Positions 23,126-34,181 of a stretch of DNA of 64,000 nucleotides are shown in pieces. Numbering within the stretch: the stretch's first letter is position 1; every line of letters starts with the position of its first letter. Source of the DNA: Schistosoma haematobium (lineage: Eukaryota > Platyhelminthes > Trematoda > Strigeidida > Schistosomatidae); contig NC_067196.1 in NCBI RefSeq assembly GCF_000699445.3, forward strand, positions 32,880,616 to 32,944,615, given 5' to 3'. The translations under genes were made by a program, and so were the position numbers. Below the pieces are notes generated by a model. That model was not told where the DNA came from. It saw only the letters and a list, made by a program, of their open reading frames with translations, and searched no databases.

Positions 23126-26100
23126 GATAGTAATTACTTAGAACTGTATTTACATGTAATATGGCGTGGGTCATTAAACCATAAGTCATTTATTTCACTT
23201 AATATTCGTCATTTTTGTGTATGTTTATTTGCTTGTTTTCAAGATATATTTTTTGTGTAAATAGCAATTGAAACTTTAGATTTTCCTTAAGTAAAAAAGT
23301 TAACGTTAACGATGGTGTTATTACATAAGTTCTAACAGCTAGTTATTTTATCTGTAATTCATTTCAATTCTTTCTTTGTAATCACCAAATATATAGTGGA
23401 TTGGTTGATTGAATCAAACAGGAAATTCCAAAAAAAGTTTTCCTGTTTCGCAATTACATTTTCACTGATTTCTTTACGACGAATATTTTTTTTTATAAAG
23501 TTTTGTTGTTATTTATTTATGTCAATTCTTTTATTCCATATATAGTTGCATATAGATGAATATGCTTCAACTAATAATGACAATGACAGATGGTTTTCTT
23601 TTAACCCCATGATCATGATTACTACAATGGAGTGTAAACGTTTTCAGTGACTATTGAAGTTGATTTGCTGAGGGAATTTTAAAAATATATCAAACAGTAA
23701 TTTGTCGGCGGTAGCAGTCAATAAGATTTACATTATAAATACAGTGGATACAATATTAAAGTTATAATAGCGTTAGAAATAAGAAATCACGAACTTTAGA
23801 AGGATGTCATTTAATCCATAATTGTTCTTTTGGAATGTATATTTTATAACACAGAGAACACAAATTTCATTCTGATAAAATGTCTGGGATCGTTTTCGTG
23901 ATAGTGTTGATAGTTTTGTAACACCATAGTGGATAGAAATTATCTAGCAAGGGGATGACGTCATAGTCTGAACATGTGTTCCATACTGTAGAATTTCTCA
24001 AGAGCCTAAACCACTCAAGCACAGGCTGAGACCATTTGATATCACTATTTACTTTTTATATAATAACAAAATACTGATACTCAGTAAGATATCATATAAA
24101 CTTTCTAGTCGAAATAGCCATTTGAAACTTTATTTGCCTCGAATCAACATTCTATCCGATATAAAAATTTAAAACATATCTTGATGCAAATCATTAAATC
24201 TCTTCATAAAACCGCATACAAATAGAATATCTTTCCGTTACGTTCGGTTATGTTAAAGAAAACTTTGACTGATAGACCGATAAATGGACACAAGTATGAA
24301 TTCAAAAAGTCAGGGTTATGTGACGTCTGAAGGTCTTAAGCCAACAACTTCTTGATGAGTCTGTTAATACTCTAGTTTTGAAGCCTTTTGAATTTGATTT
24401 TTATTTACTTCTATCATCTATTCACTACATTTTCATGTAAAGATGAACACATGGGTAATTATTTGCTAATATTCATAACTTAAATTCAGGTATCCATCAT
24501 TTATTAAATAAATAAGAATGTCTTATAAAAATGTATAAGAAGTGAAAAATTGTTTTTAACGATATCTTTCATACCATTTGAAAGTATAATGAACTAATTA
24601 CATTGGAACCTGTGACAGAATGTTTATATTTAACTAACATCACATACGCATAGAAAAAAATAACATTAAAATATGATATACCTATAGTCAGAATAAATAT
24701 TCAAGTAACAGTGACTTTAACAAACTTCTAATATAAATAAATCTTATCTTTGAACGACATAAATCAACTGATATTTTGTCATCAAGAGCGGCTTTTATAC
24801 TGAAAAAAAGTAATCACTACTAGACTTTCAATGCGTTCATCATATATTAGTTTCATGATTATATAAAATGTTTCTTATTTCTGAAAATCAGATTAAAATA
24901 TACAATTATAATACTCCTTCATGTGGAGTAACAAGCGTAAGTAAGTAAGTATGTAAGACTCTATAATATTTAGAATAATGAAAACTTTACTTGATATATT
25001 AGAATAGCTGGACAATATTTAGTGTCCAAGCCTCTAACGGTTTAAGTTGGCAATAATATACTATTGTAATTAATAACAAAAAAAGACAATTTCTATTTTT
25101 TAAAAATGTTAGATATCCCCAGTAGTACATTGTCAACATTCTCAACTTTTTTGGTCTTTTTTTCGAGGAGGGGGGCGGACGATATACACTTGAAAAACGC
25201 CTAATGAAGTACTTATTAAAAAAAAACGTGGAAACATAATGGAATACTAAAACATTATTTTAGTTGATTGAAATTTTAGTTTTATTTTTGTTCATTTCCA
25301 AATTCAATTATCAATTGAATTTAAAGTAATTTACATTAACATAACAATATATGTGTTCAAATCTGAAATGGAGTTAAAATGTCAAAGATTTTAAAATACA
25401 TGTCAAAACTAGTAACTTTTATACTGTTCAATGCCATTTGTTTGATTGAAGTATTGTATTCTAACTTTTTTGAATACAAACAAAAAGTTAACTATTATGT
25501 ACTATTTATGTACTTTTAAACATAAGTTTTACATCATCCTATTGCTGAATGTTCTATGGATAGAATTTTATAAACAATATGTATAGTTTCAATGAAAGGT
25601 TATTAAGAGTTAATTGAATTTTACAAGTAATAGACATTTCATAAAGTATGACTAACCTATTTCATTAAATGATTGTTTCAAATGAATTATTTAGAAATTG
25701 AAAAAGAAATTTTTGAGTGACCTATTTTTTAGACACATTTCTAATCAGTATTCGTTTTCCTATTAATAATTATCTTTTCTATTCAATCTTTATTAAACAA
25801 ATGGTATTAAATATTCCCATGAATAAATAAGAAACTAACGCCTATACATGGTTAAGCAATCGATAAAATAAATTATAGAAAAAATTTATAATTTGTATAG
25901 TTTACCTGTCTTTAAATGAGAATAAAATACTATTTAATGTAGAGTTTCCATGGGATTCTACAAATACTAACAGAAGATTAGACTGACAGAACTATATAGA
26001 ATATGAACAACTAACTATATATGATTATCGTATTTCCTTTTTCATAGATCTGTTAGCCATAAGTTTGATTTCTAGTGATGTCTCAGGTACATTGCTGAGT

Positions 26101-27764
26101 CATAAACAAGGAATAGTTTATACAACTAGCGAAATACAAGATAGATTTATGTACAGCGTTTTCTTCGTAATAGCTGCAGCTAAATTGTATCAAGTAATAT
26201 GGAAGATTTTTTCAGAAACTATGAACTAATGCCATCTTAAATCCATACGACTTTCTGTACAAATAAAATCTTAGTATATAACTTATATTAATAATTGATA
26301 ATAGGTCCTCATTGTGATCATATTTGTTGAAGTAGGTTAATCAGTTCGAAAATTGAATACAATAGGATATTCTGATCGGATTATTTTACTATATGATTTA
26401 GTTCAAGTTAATATCTAAAATTTATATCTTAATGTCTTACTTCTAGTTCAGTAATTCTTCATTGGATTTACTTGAATTTTTTTTATAAGATGAATTACTG
26501 ACCTTTTTTTATTTGATGGTCCTTTTTTCTATTTATGAATTTAAAATATTTTTCCTAATAAATCACTATCAAGTCCATCCACCAAACTTTGGAATTTAGT
26601 ACTTCATAGTGTACTGAGATATTAGATTTTAGTTCACAAACATTTGAAGCCATTTGTTATAAGCTTAGTATTAAATGTTCAGATATACTTACACACAACT
26701 TCAACCATCTTTCAACATAACATTCATATTTTATTTTTTATTTTTTTTTTGGTATGTACAACTTGGAACCACATTTATGCACATTAGAACTCTGCAAACA
26801 TTAATTCCACTTGGTCAACATAATATCATATGAAAAAAATAATTCATATTCAAAGATACACGGCACTTTGTGTTGCATTGATATATCAACAAATGTTCGG
26901 TATATTAGTTTCTTATCCACCAAAACAAGTACACATTCAACTACTATTCAGTCAGTATATAAAATAATTCTAAACTAAAAAGGTCATGATAAATGCAAAG
27001 GATTATATAATTTTGGATTTGACAACTATGATTATGTTTGCCATTTTGTAAAATTTAGTTATTATAAATGAATAAACAACATTTATGCTATTTACTTACA
27101 TTTAAATAAAAATCTTAATTTGCTCAGTTTTCTCTTTCATCTAATCTAATTATTTTTATTAACTTAAATAGTGAATAGAAGCCACCGACTAATTAGAATA
27201 AATATATGTATATATATGTAATAAACCATGCAGTTGGTTGTCCAAGAAAGTCACTTTTATAGGAATCATCTAAAATCAAGAAAGAAGGAAGGAATTGAGC
27301 GAAGAAATTTCTTTTCAACTAGTTTTTCATGATGGCTTTAAACTAATGAAATAATATTCATCGAATGGATAAATTACGTAATAATTACATAATGACAATT
27401 TGATTTTAAATTAATAGTGAGTAATTGGGAGAAAGAAAATTAATAATATTTAAAGTAAATATTAGAAAATCAAGAAGTTAATACGTTGCATATTATATGA
27501 AATGGGAATTTTCACTATATCTAAAATCATTCGATAAAATGAGATTTCATAAACGCTTGACTTATTTAGACAATCATATCTCCTTTAATATTTGTTTTTA
27601 TTTGCACATTTAGTTTACAAAAGCTAATCCATTTTGATTACCATTATTTATTATCAATAAATCAAAAGGTAGCTTTTTGTAAAATACACCCATTCTTTAT
27701 ATAAATAATAATAAAAGGAAATATCTTATCTTTTCCCAAAGAAACTATGGGATGAGTGAGTAAC
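23126..27764. other. Long AT-rich non-coding stretch
   Basis: About 4.6 kb with no supported gene, RNA or clear repeat. A G-rich patch (GAGGAGGGGGGCGGACG) lies at about 25165-25181. Everything else is background composition. Confidence 0.55.
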
Positions 27765-28125
27765 ATGTTTATGAGATTTTATTACCAGTGGACTTCAACC
27801 AGGTCTGTCGTCAGATATCAGCTCATCGAAGACAATGGTATACGGTGGCGCAACTTCGTGGATTGCTTGAAGTTAGACATTAACACCGTTGGATGCCGGC
27901 TCAGTGGTCTAGTCGGTTAAGCGCCTGGCACGAGACTGATAGGTCCTGTGTTCGAATTTCGCGGGGTGTGGGATCGTGGACGCACACTTTTGAGTAGTCC
28001 CATACTAGGACGAAACGGCCGTCCAGTGCCTCCAGGTTTTCTATGGTGGTGTAGCTTCAATTAACTCACGATTTCAATCTGTGAAATTTCTAAAATCTCC
28101 ACAAACCCCTTCTGATTTTATTATT
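27765..28125 (+). mobile_element. SINE-B, full-length copy
   Basis: Leader from about 27780 (CAGTGGACTTCAACCAGGTC), tRNA-like head (A-box-type GGCTCAGTGGTCTAGT near 27898, B-box-type GTGTTCGAATTTCG near 27948), hammerhead-like segment 27983-28030, tail GTGTAGCTTCAATTAACTCA and a 3' end near AATCTCCACAAACCCCTTC. In the ribozyme, stem II and the palindromic stem III ACGGCCGT are perfect, but the core reads TTGAGTA and stem I is mismatched, so it is inactive. Confidence 0.85.
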
Positions 28126-28769
28126 TATTTATTGTAAATGTAAGTTGCAAATCTTTAAAATAAATCAATAGGTGTATCGTCGGAATTAACCATTTGGCAT
28201 CTGTCTCCAACTTCAAGTGTTTTCGAAATGATCATCTACAACTTTTTACATTACACATTGTGTTTCATACATGAGTTCTAATAAGATCGTGTCCGATGTA
28301 TAAGCAAATTGAAAGATAATTGTTTATTAATCAATGTGGTAATTGCTCTTGATTTATTTCGTATTGTGGTAGAATTTCTAGTTTTATACTCCCATTTAGA
28401 GACTCGTAATCAATAAATGTAAATAAGAAAATAAACATTTGGATCAGTACAGTATAATAACATTTTGCAAAGTACTTGTAAAGTGTTCAACATAAGTTCA
28501 GTCATTATAAATGGCATGTTTAACGATAAGGATGTGATATTTAGATTTGATTTGTTTTGTGTTTATAAAATAATGTAATGAATTTAAGTAATCAAATGTT
28601 ACTCATACTGGTATGGTCATTTTTATCGTATCCCTATAGTTTGTATTTAGCTACCTTATTTACATGAATGGAATTTTTACAAGCATGTAAGTAATATCGA
28701 TATTTTAATGTACTTGATCCAGTAAAAATAAGAGTAAATAATAAAATTAGTATTCTATTCGTAGTATTT
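28126..28769. other. AT-rich non-coding stretch
   Basis: Nothing recognisable. Confidence 0.5.
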
Positions 28770-28905
28770 CAATGAGTAGAAAACAAAAGTTCTGGCGTTA
28801 ATTGACTCAGTGTAAATCACTTCAATAATGAAAAAACTAATCAATTAAAATAAGTTTAAATAGTACAACGGAACAAAGTAAAAATAAGTAGTGCAATAGA
28901 AAAAA
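28770..28905 (-). repeat. PLE terminal-repeat fragment
   Basis: Minus-strand similarity to the PLE terminal repeat at 34390-34490: ATGAGTAGAAAA near 28783, a decayed hammerhead (GACTCAGTGTAAATCACTTC on the plus strand) and AATAGTACAACGGAACAA near 28859. The ribozyme core is destroyed. Confidence 0.65.
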
Positions 28906-29007
28906 CAGTTTTTATTACGTCAATGTCATGTCACATAAGATATGCTTTTGTATTTTATGTATGGAAATGGGTGTGAAATATATTATAGTTGCAATATGAA
29001 AACGTAT

Positions 29008-29165
29008 GCAGAGGTGGGTATCTGGATTCAGTAGCTAAGTGAATAACGTGATGGCGTTTGAAATGAACAGTACTAGGTTTGAGTCACAGAGTGGACATCC
29101 ACTCTTGGATCTAGCTATACACTACTGACGAGTCGCAGGAAACGATACGCGCTTAATAAATTCCA
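29008..29165 (+). mobile_element. SINE-A copy, degraded
   Basis: tRNA-like head (A-box-type TAGCTAAGTGAATAA near 29031, B-box-type AGGTTTGAGTCAC near 29073), then a hammerhead remnant at 29120-29165 with CTGACGAG intact but stem II scrambled and no GUC triplet. It abuts the PLE relic that follows. Confidence 0.7.
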
Positions 29166-29700
29166 CTCAACTCTACTTGTAGGCACAACAGACGAAAAAC
29201 TACTACAACTTCGACAAATACTCAGCAGAAATGGCTATCCATATAGATTCATCGATAGAAACTGTACAAAAGCTAAAAAATGAAATATTGAAGAAATTTC
29301 AAAAGAAAACATTTCGTGAAAAAATCTGTTATGCAGGAGGTTCCGCCACAAAAGTATTGAGTAAACGAATTCCAAAATCACTGAAGGAGACTTGTCTTTT
29401 AAAGCCAAACTGGTATGCATAGATATGTTGTGTATAAACTTCCGCTTTGGGTCACATTTATGTGCATCCGTAAGTCTACTTGCTCTTTCCAAGCAGGTTA
29501 CATTGGCCACAAAATGGTGATTTTTTCCAAACGCGTGTCAGAACATCAACCGACATAGATTTAGAAAAAGGGAATGTCAAACGAAGGGTGGCTTAATACA
29601 GAAGCATATGATTTACTTTGGGTACGTTTCTTTAAAGGAATCGTCCTTTAAAACATCTGCTTCGTAAAAAGAATAGAATCAAACGGAAGTATTCCTAAAT
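29166..29700 (+). pseudogene. PLE-like C-terminal relic with GIY-YIG-type endonuclease traces
   Basis: In broken frames the segment reads NGYPYRFIDRN near 29228, a spacer conserved before the endonuclease in Penelope-type and related schistosome elements. It then reads QAGYIGH near 29494, FSKRVSEHQP near 29525 and KGNVKRR near 29570. The YIG core and the SxRxxEH pattern are typical of the GIY-YIG nuclease C-terminus. At least two frameshifts and several stops are present. It is more diverged than the element at 31.4-34.6 kb and may be from another family. The 63-residue ORF at 29231 is an off-frame reading of it. Confidence 0.55.
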
Positions 29701-30889
29701 TATTTCTCTTTTTTTAAATATAGATTTAATAATCATTGAATATGTCACGCTCTGTTTTTTCCGATTGAATTTGAAGTTTTTTAAGTTCTACGAAGTCTTT
29801 TACCGGTCTCTTGTGTAGTTTAGTTGTTCATTTGGCTGGAATAAAGATTTCATGAGATGACTCTCTAATACAGAAAGCATTATATTCAACACAGACTAAT
29901 CACTAGACGTTTTTGTTGACAAATGGAAAATATAATCTTTTATACAAACTAATACGTTTCGAAGTGTCTTAATTCATATGTGGCGTGCTTTATTTCTGCG
30001 TATTTTTAGGAATTCTCAGAGTTCTATTCTATCATAGAGGTATGATAGGACTAGAGATTTTTTAATTAACTAAACAAGATAAAAACTCCTCGATAAGTAG
30101 TTTTAACTATACTGGTAATTTCACATGAAAAATACAAATGTTTTTATATATGTAATGAAACGTAGTAAACTGATATATCTCGTGATGTTATGTATTTAAT
30201 ATATTCACATTTGTTTCAGTATTACTAATTTTTTATCTTGAGTAATTATTCCATACTTGTACATTAGATTTGATAAGTCTATAAATCGTCACTCACATGA
30301 TACAGTACCATCAGTTATGTACATCATAATTGATTCAAAATGGGATAATATTTCGTATACTTTCATAACTAAGTTCTAATCATTGTATAGACTTCATTTG
30401 CACATGAATTCTTTTAATATTCATCTAAACTTATATGGTTTACGAGTAAAGAATACTGATAAGTCTTTTCAAATTATAATCAAACATTAATGTGTCCATC
30501 ATATATGATTTAGGTACTATTCCAGTTATTTGGCTGATATATGTTGTAGTTTTGTTAATATCATTTTAAATAACCGAATTGCTTGGTTTCCTGTATATAT
30601 GTGAGAGAAAGGAAATCCACCTAATAATCTAATATTCGAACTTCTAATAACAATTCAAATAGACAAGATCGCTATTATATATTTTTGTCATTACATGTTA
30701 ATAATAATGATTAACTGAGATATAAAAAAAATTACCATTTATTCAAAATAGAAATGTGTACAGTAATCAATGGAAATTTAATCAAACTACACCGTGCTTC
30801 TTATTTCTCATTATTTAATAATTTACAATGTAAGCTGAGTTGATCATATACATGAGCTCAATACATGTCAACTAACTATTAGATTATCA
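29701..30889. other. AT-rich non-coding stretch
   Basis: No supported gene. Confidence 0.5.
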
Positions 30890-31060
30890 TTATGAGGCTG
30901 TGGAGATTATTATGTTTTTGATTGAGATCATGAATCGATTAATGTTAGACTACCACCGAAAACTTGGAAGCACCGGATGGCCTTTTCGTCCTATCTTGGG
31001 ACTCCTTAGCAGTGTGCATCAGTCGGTTCATGATCTTAATCAAAAAAATATTAGATTGTT
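30890..31060. mobile_element. SINE-B foldback (subfamily with TTTTGATTGAGATCATGA tail)
   Basis: A minus-strand copy (tail, then hammerhead at about 30968-31016) switches after GTGTGCAT to a plus-strand tail (CAGTCGGTTCATGATCTTAA). The junction shows short shared sequence (CATCA). The minus ribozyme core reads CTAAGGA (G5 to A), so it is inactive. Confidence 0.75.
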
Positions 31061-31419
31061 TCCTATCATTCAGAATTATAGGTCAAAGTTGGAAATAATC
31101 TCAGTAAAGTCATGCTTTTAGATCTCCATGTGAACGACATAAACTTTGAGTGAATAGTGGAGTATATATTCGTTAAGTTTACATGAACATAAAGTATACG
31201 AAAATATTTCACCTATTCATTATAAAATGATTAAACTGTTTACTGAATAACTGATAATACATCACAATAATTGTTTATTTCAATAATTTAAAGGGAAAAT
31301 TTAATCTAAATATTATTGCTTTACTGTTTTAGTAACATCCTTATTTATAAACATTGGACATTGACACAACTTTCAGATCGATAAACAAATGACATTTTAA
31401 TAATAAACATAAATTTGTG
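31061..31419. other. AT-rich non-coding stretch
   Basis: Nothing recognisable. Confidence 0.5.
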
Positions 31420-31424
31420 ATATC

Positions 31425-31580
31425 CCAACGAGTAGAAAAAAAAGGTATTTCTGACGTTTCGTGACAATATAAATCAATTCTTTAGAGTAAATAAATGACC
31501 TAAATTATTGTTATTTACTCTGAAGAAGCAGAGGAAATTAAGTCACAAAACTTCAGAAATAGAATTTTTCTACTCAGTGT
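31425..31580. repeat. PLE 5' terminal-repeat pieces, head-to-head
   Basis: A minus-strand piece (GAGTAGAAAA, then CTGACGTTTCGTGAC, ending near 31496) faces a plus-strand piece (TTTACTCTGAAGAAG at about 31514, then TTCTACTCAGTGTGATATC). Each holds a degraded hammerhead: minus 31447-31496 (core CTAAAGA, GAAAC and GTC kept) and plus 31516-31558 (CTGAAGA kept, GAAA changed to AAAA). It matches 34427-34490 and 45050-45310. Confidence 0.75.
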
Positions 31581-31810
31581 GATATCAAAAAAAATATATT
31601 TATTATTAACTCTCAACCCAGTGCTCAATTTATTTGGTATTATCATGTCCAACCTTGGTAATGACACCTAAAAGACATTTTGTTATAGCATTGTAAACGC
31701 CGAATAAAATGTGTTATAATATCCAGTTTTTAATTAAACTACAGTTCATTGGTATAAATTTAGTAACTTTGCATGCATATAAAATATTGGAAACGGTTAA
31801 CTTTAAATAA

Positions 31811-32068
31811 AACATTTCAAAAGAAGAATTGAAGCCTCTGAATTCACTTAAAAAAGACAAAACGATTATCATCACAAAAGCCGGCAAAGGCAACACAACA
31901 GTAATCACGAATAAAACAGATTATACTAATAAAGCTCTTGAACATCTCTCAACAGGGCCTTATGAAAAGATCAATCCAAAAACTTCTCTAACAATTAAGA
32001 ATAAAGTCAAATTAGAAACAAATCAACTTCTGAACGAGCTAAAACCAATCATTGGGGTCTCGTTTTAG
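31811..32068 (+). CDS. PLE polyprotein, segment N-terminal to RT
   Basis: Open from 31811 with no in-frame ATG; the first Leu codon usable as a nominal start is at 31829. The sequence KTIIITKAGKGNTTVI (residues 11-26 from 31829) is the PLE block normally read as KADKGxxxVV, here with Asp replaced by Gly. It ends at a TAG at 32066-32068, but the same frame continues immediately into the RT core at 32075, so this is one ORF with a single nonsense codon, not a separate gene. Confidence 0.75.
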   Translation, partial: NISKEELKPLNSLKKDKTIIITKAGKGNTTVITNKTDYTNKALEHLSTGPYEKINPKTSLTIKNKVKLETNQLLNELKPIIGVSF

Positions 32069-32074
32069 TTTGCT

Positions 32075-33001
32075 TTGCATCCCAAATCATGTAATGTCTC
32101 ACGGTTTTATGGCTTACCGAAGATTCATAAACCAGATATTCCTCTAAGACCGATGGTAGACTTCACAAACACCCCAACATATGCATTATCGAAATATTTA
32201 AGCAATATATTAAAACCACTACAGCTCAACTTACATAATATAATTAAAGACACATATGACTTTAAATCAAAATCATCCGGATTAATCATCGAGAAGAATG
32301 AAATCATGGTAAGCTCTGATGTCGTTTCTTTATACACAAGTGTTCCCATTGATAAATGCTTAGAATTCATTAGTGGTTTACTTGAGAACGACAATACTCC
32401 CCCTGACAGATGTCCGTTGAGCATCAGTCTAATCATGAAATCCTTAAAACTTTGCTTAAATTCAACGCTATTTACTTTTAACGGTATGTTATTCAAACAA
32501 ACTAATGGTATAGCAATGGGATCCCCCGTGTCTCCGATTTTAGCCAACCTTTTTATGGCGTACATAGAATCAAATATCTTCGCCCACAACATTATACCAC
32601 GAATTTGGCTTAGATATGTAGACGATACATTTGTTGTTATGAAAAAGACTCATCTAAGATCTTTTTCAAAACGAATAAATACACTTTCATCGCACATCAA
32701 ATTCACGAATGAAAATGAAAATGTACATGGTGAGCTACCATTCTTGGATTGCTTAGTAAAAAGAAATCCAAATGGAAGTCTAAACCTATCCATTTACCGA
32801 AAACCGATGCATTCAAATCGTTATATTGACTTCCATTCAGCACATCCTTTCAGTACAAAGATCTCGCTAGCCTTAAATCTTTTTAGAAGAGCTAACAAGA
32901 TCATCACATCAGAGGAAGACAAACAAAAAGAACAAATGAATATAATTAGCATCTTACAATTTAATAATTTTCCTATGAAGACTATTAGAAGCATATTTTA
33001 A
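32075..33001 (+). CDS. PLE reverse transcriptase core
   Basis: 308 residues in the same frame as the segment before. FYGLPKIHKPDIPLRP (11-26) is the signature block of PLE RTs. The motif A region has SSDVVSLYTSVP (catalytic Asp near 82), motif B is NGIAMGSPVSP (144-154), and motif C is YVDD (181-184) within LRYVDDTFVV. LPFLDCLV and IYRKPMHSNRYI form the downstream thumb-side blocks. All catalytic Asps are present. The frame closes at 33001 beside a run of 8-9 A residues. Shifting past it recovers PWIGTIVLPYRHG and KTTNTLR in frame 1 up to the SINE insertion. It probably acted on its own RNA at chromosomal ends or nicks. It is now inactive because of the stop, the slip and the insertion. Confidence 0.88.
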   Translation: MHPKSCNVSRFYGLPKIHKPDIPLRPMVDFTNTPTYALSKYLSNILKPLQLNLHNIIKDTYDFKSKSSGLIIEKNEIMVSSDVVSLYTSVPIDKCLEFISGLLENDNTPPDRCPLSISLIMKSLKLCLNSTLFTFNGMLFKQTNGIAMGSPVSPILANLFMAYIESNIFAHNIIPRIWLRYVDDTFVVMKKTHLRSFSKRINTLSSHIKFTNENENVHGELPFLDCLVKRNPNGSLNLSIYRKPMHSNRYIDFHSAHPFSTKISLALNLFRRANKIITSEEDKQKEQMNIISILQFNNFPMKTIRSIF

Positions 33002-33149
33002 AAAAAAACAGTTTATTACATTATAATAATGATTCGAATGAAATGCCATGGATTGGTACTATAGTTCTACCATACCGTCATGGCACAACAAAAGAAATCC
33101 AAAGAATCTTAAAACATCACCGAATTAAAGTATATTGCAAAACAACCAA

Positions 33150-33163
33150 CACACTACGTAATA
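33150..33163 (+). repeat. Target-site duplication, left copy
   Basis: CACACTACGTAATA, identical to 33770-33783. It flanks the SINE-C complex and marks its insertion into the PLE reading frame. Confidence 0.9.
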
Positions 33164-33332
33164 ACAATTGATTGAACACTGGGTGGTGACCAATGTCATG
33201 CTTGTCTAGTCCTTATTAGTGCAGATCGAATGCTACCGATCATGTTGCAATGTGGCCACCAGTCTAAGTGACTCGACACTGCGGGCACTATGTATTGAGA
33301 TTTAGATGGTGGTTGGAGGTAGTCAACAGGAA

Positions 33333-33377
33333 ACCCTGGACCCGGGTTTCGTGCTACTTGGCAGTCGTCAGCAAGGT
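33333..33377 (-). ncRNA. Hammerhead ribozyme, SINE-C type
   Basis: Minus strand: stem I ACCTTG (33372-33377) with CAGGGT (33333-33338), including one G-U; core CTGACGA; stem II TGC/GCA with a C-C mismatch at its base; GAAA; palindromic stem III ACCCGGGT; cleavage after GTC. Core intact. The basal mismatch is shared with the plus copy at 33692. Confidence 0.75.
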
Positions 33378-33691
33378 GTACCTGTAATCTTGAGGGAACT
33401 GATGCTCCAACCACCATCTAAATCTCAATACATAGTGCCCGCAGTGTCGAGTCACTTAGACTGGTGGCCACATTGCAACATGATCGATAGCATTCGATCT
33501 GCACCTAATAAGGACTAGACAAGCATGACATTGATCACCACCCAGTGATCAATCAATTGTGATTACATCTCAGTCCTACAGGAGGTTAGTCACGGCTCGG
33601 ATAGCTCAGTGGTAACGTCTCTGACTGTGAAGCTGGGTGACACGAGATCGAATCCGCCAGGGAGCATCAGTTCCCTCAAGAATACAGGTAC

Positions 33692-33736
33692 ACCTTGCTG
33701 ACGACTGCCAAGTAGCACGAAACCCGGGTCCAGGGT
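33692..33736 (+). ncRNA. Hammerhead ribozyme, SINE-C type
   Basis: Stem I ACCTTG (33692-33697) with CAGGGT (33731-33736); core CTGACGA (33698-33704); stem II TGC/GCA plus a C-C mismatch; GAAA (33719-33722); palindromic stem III ACCCGGGT; cleavage predicted between 33730 and 33731. Same structure as the minus copy at 33333 in the same insertion. Confidence 0.75.
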
Positions 33737-33769
33737 TTCCTGTTGACTACCTCCAACCACCATCTAAAT

Positions 33770-33783
33770 CACACTACGTAATA
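33770..33783 (+). repeat. Target-site duplication, right copy
   Basis: CACACTACGTAATA, identical to 33150-33163. The PLE reading frame resumes here. Confidence 0.9.
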
Positions 33784-33815
33784 CTTTAGTTCGCCTGAAA
33801 GAAAAAATCCCTTTC

Positions 33816-34181
33816 ATGTCCACACAGAACTGCGTCTACAAATTAGGTTGTATCGATTGTGATGCCTATTATATTGGAGAGTCATCCCGCGAAATCATGA
33901 CTAGAGCCAAAGAACATATTAAGTACACAAAGAAACCTCCTAACAATCCTGTAGAATTGAACCAACTTCAAATTAAATCGGCAATAGCAGTTCATGCCAT
34001 TTTCAACAACCACCAAATCGATTTTAAACATATCAAAATATTGCAAAAAGGCTTTTCCAACTACAAAGAAAAGAGGGTAGCTGAGGCGTTCCATATAATG
34101 CTTAATCCTACTTCTCTCAATAGAAAGGAAGGTCTTACCATACATCCTACTTGGACCATCTATACTAGCCATTCAGTCTGA
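33816..34181 (+). CDS. PLE GIY-YIG endonuclease domain
   Basis: 121 residues from the ATG, which is internal to the original ORF (coding starts at least at 33784, LVRLKEKIPF). A Cys-rich lead (Cys6, Cys12, Cys15) is followed by YYIGE (18-22), Arg25 and RAKEH (30-34). This is the PLE variant of the GIY-YIG nuclease with its CCHH-type zinc ligands. RVAEAF near 88 carries the likely catalytic Glu and LNPTSLNR follows. The domain would nick DNA to prime reverse transcription. Its frame differs from the upstream RT tail by exactly the 620-bp offset added by the SINE and duplicated target. Confidence 0.88.
   Translation: MSTQNCVYKLGCIDCDAYYIGESSREIMTRAKEHIKYTKKPPNNPVELNQLQIKSAIAVHAIFNNHQIDFKHIKILQKGFSNYKEKRVAEAFHIMLNPTSLNRKEGLTIHPTWTIYTSHSV

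Larger units (their letters stand above)
33164..33769. mobile_element. SINE-C complex: inverted copy plus a tandem unit, nested in the PLE
   Basis: The left part is a minus-strand copy (about 33408 down to 33164) with hammerhead 33333-33377 and the full tail. The right part (33405-33769) is plus-strand: tail of one unit, then the next unit's tRNA-like head (A-box-type TAGCTCAGTGG at 33603-33613, B-box-type GATCGAATCC near 33647), hammerhead 33692-33736 and the start of a tail. The block at 33405 recurs at 33751, so the unit length is 346 bp. Long inverted arms (about 33165-33319 against 33404-33556) surround the minus ribozyme. The bounding 14-bp direct repeat shows it inserted as one event. 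Confidence 0.85.

Noticed and set aside
32125..32592. 155-residue minus-strand ORF over the PLE RT
   Set aside because: Antisense shadow of the RT frame, which carries all the recognisable motifs on the plus strand.
33306..33518. 70-residue plus ORF and 73-residue minus ORF over the SINE-C palindrome
   Set aside because: They translate the inverted repeat and the ribozyme. The sequence is repeat DNA, and the ORFs share a peptide only because of the palindrome.
33600..33660. Genuine tRNA gene
   Set aside because: The A/B boxes look tRNA-like, but there is no complete cloverleaf with a paired acceptor stem, and the block is always followed by a hammerhead, so it is a SINE head. The same applies to the SINE-A and SINE-B heads.
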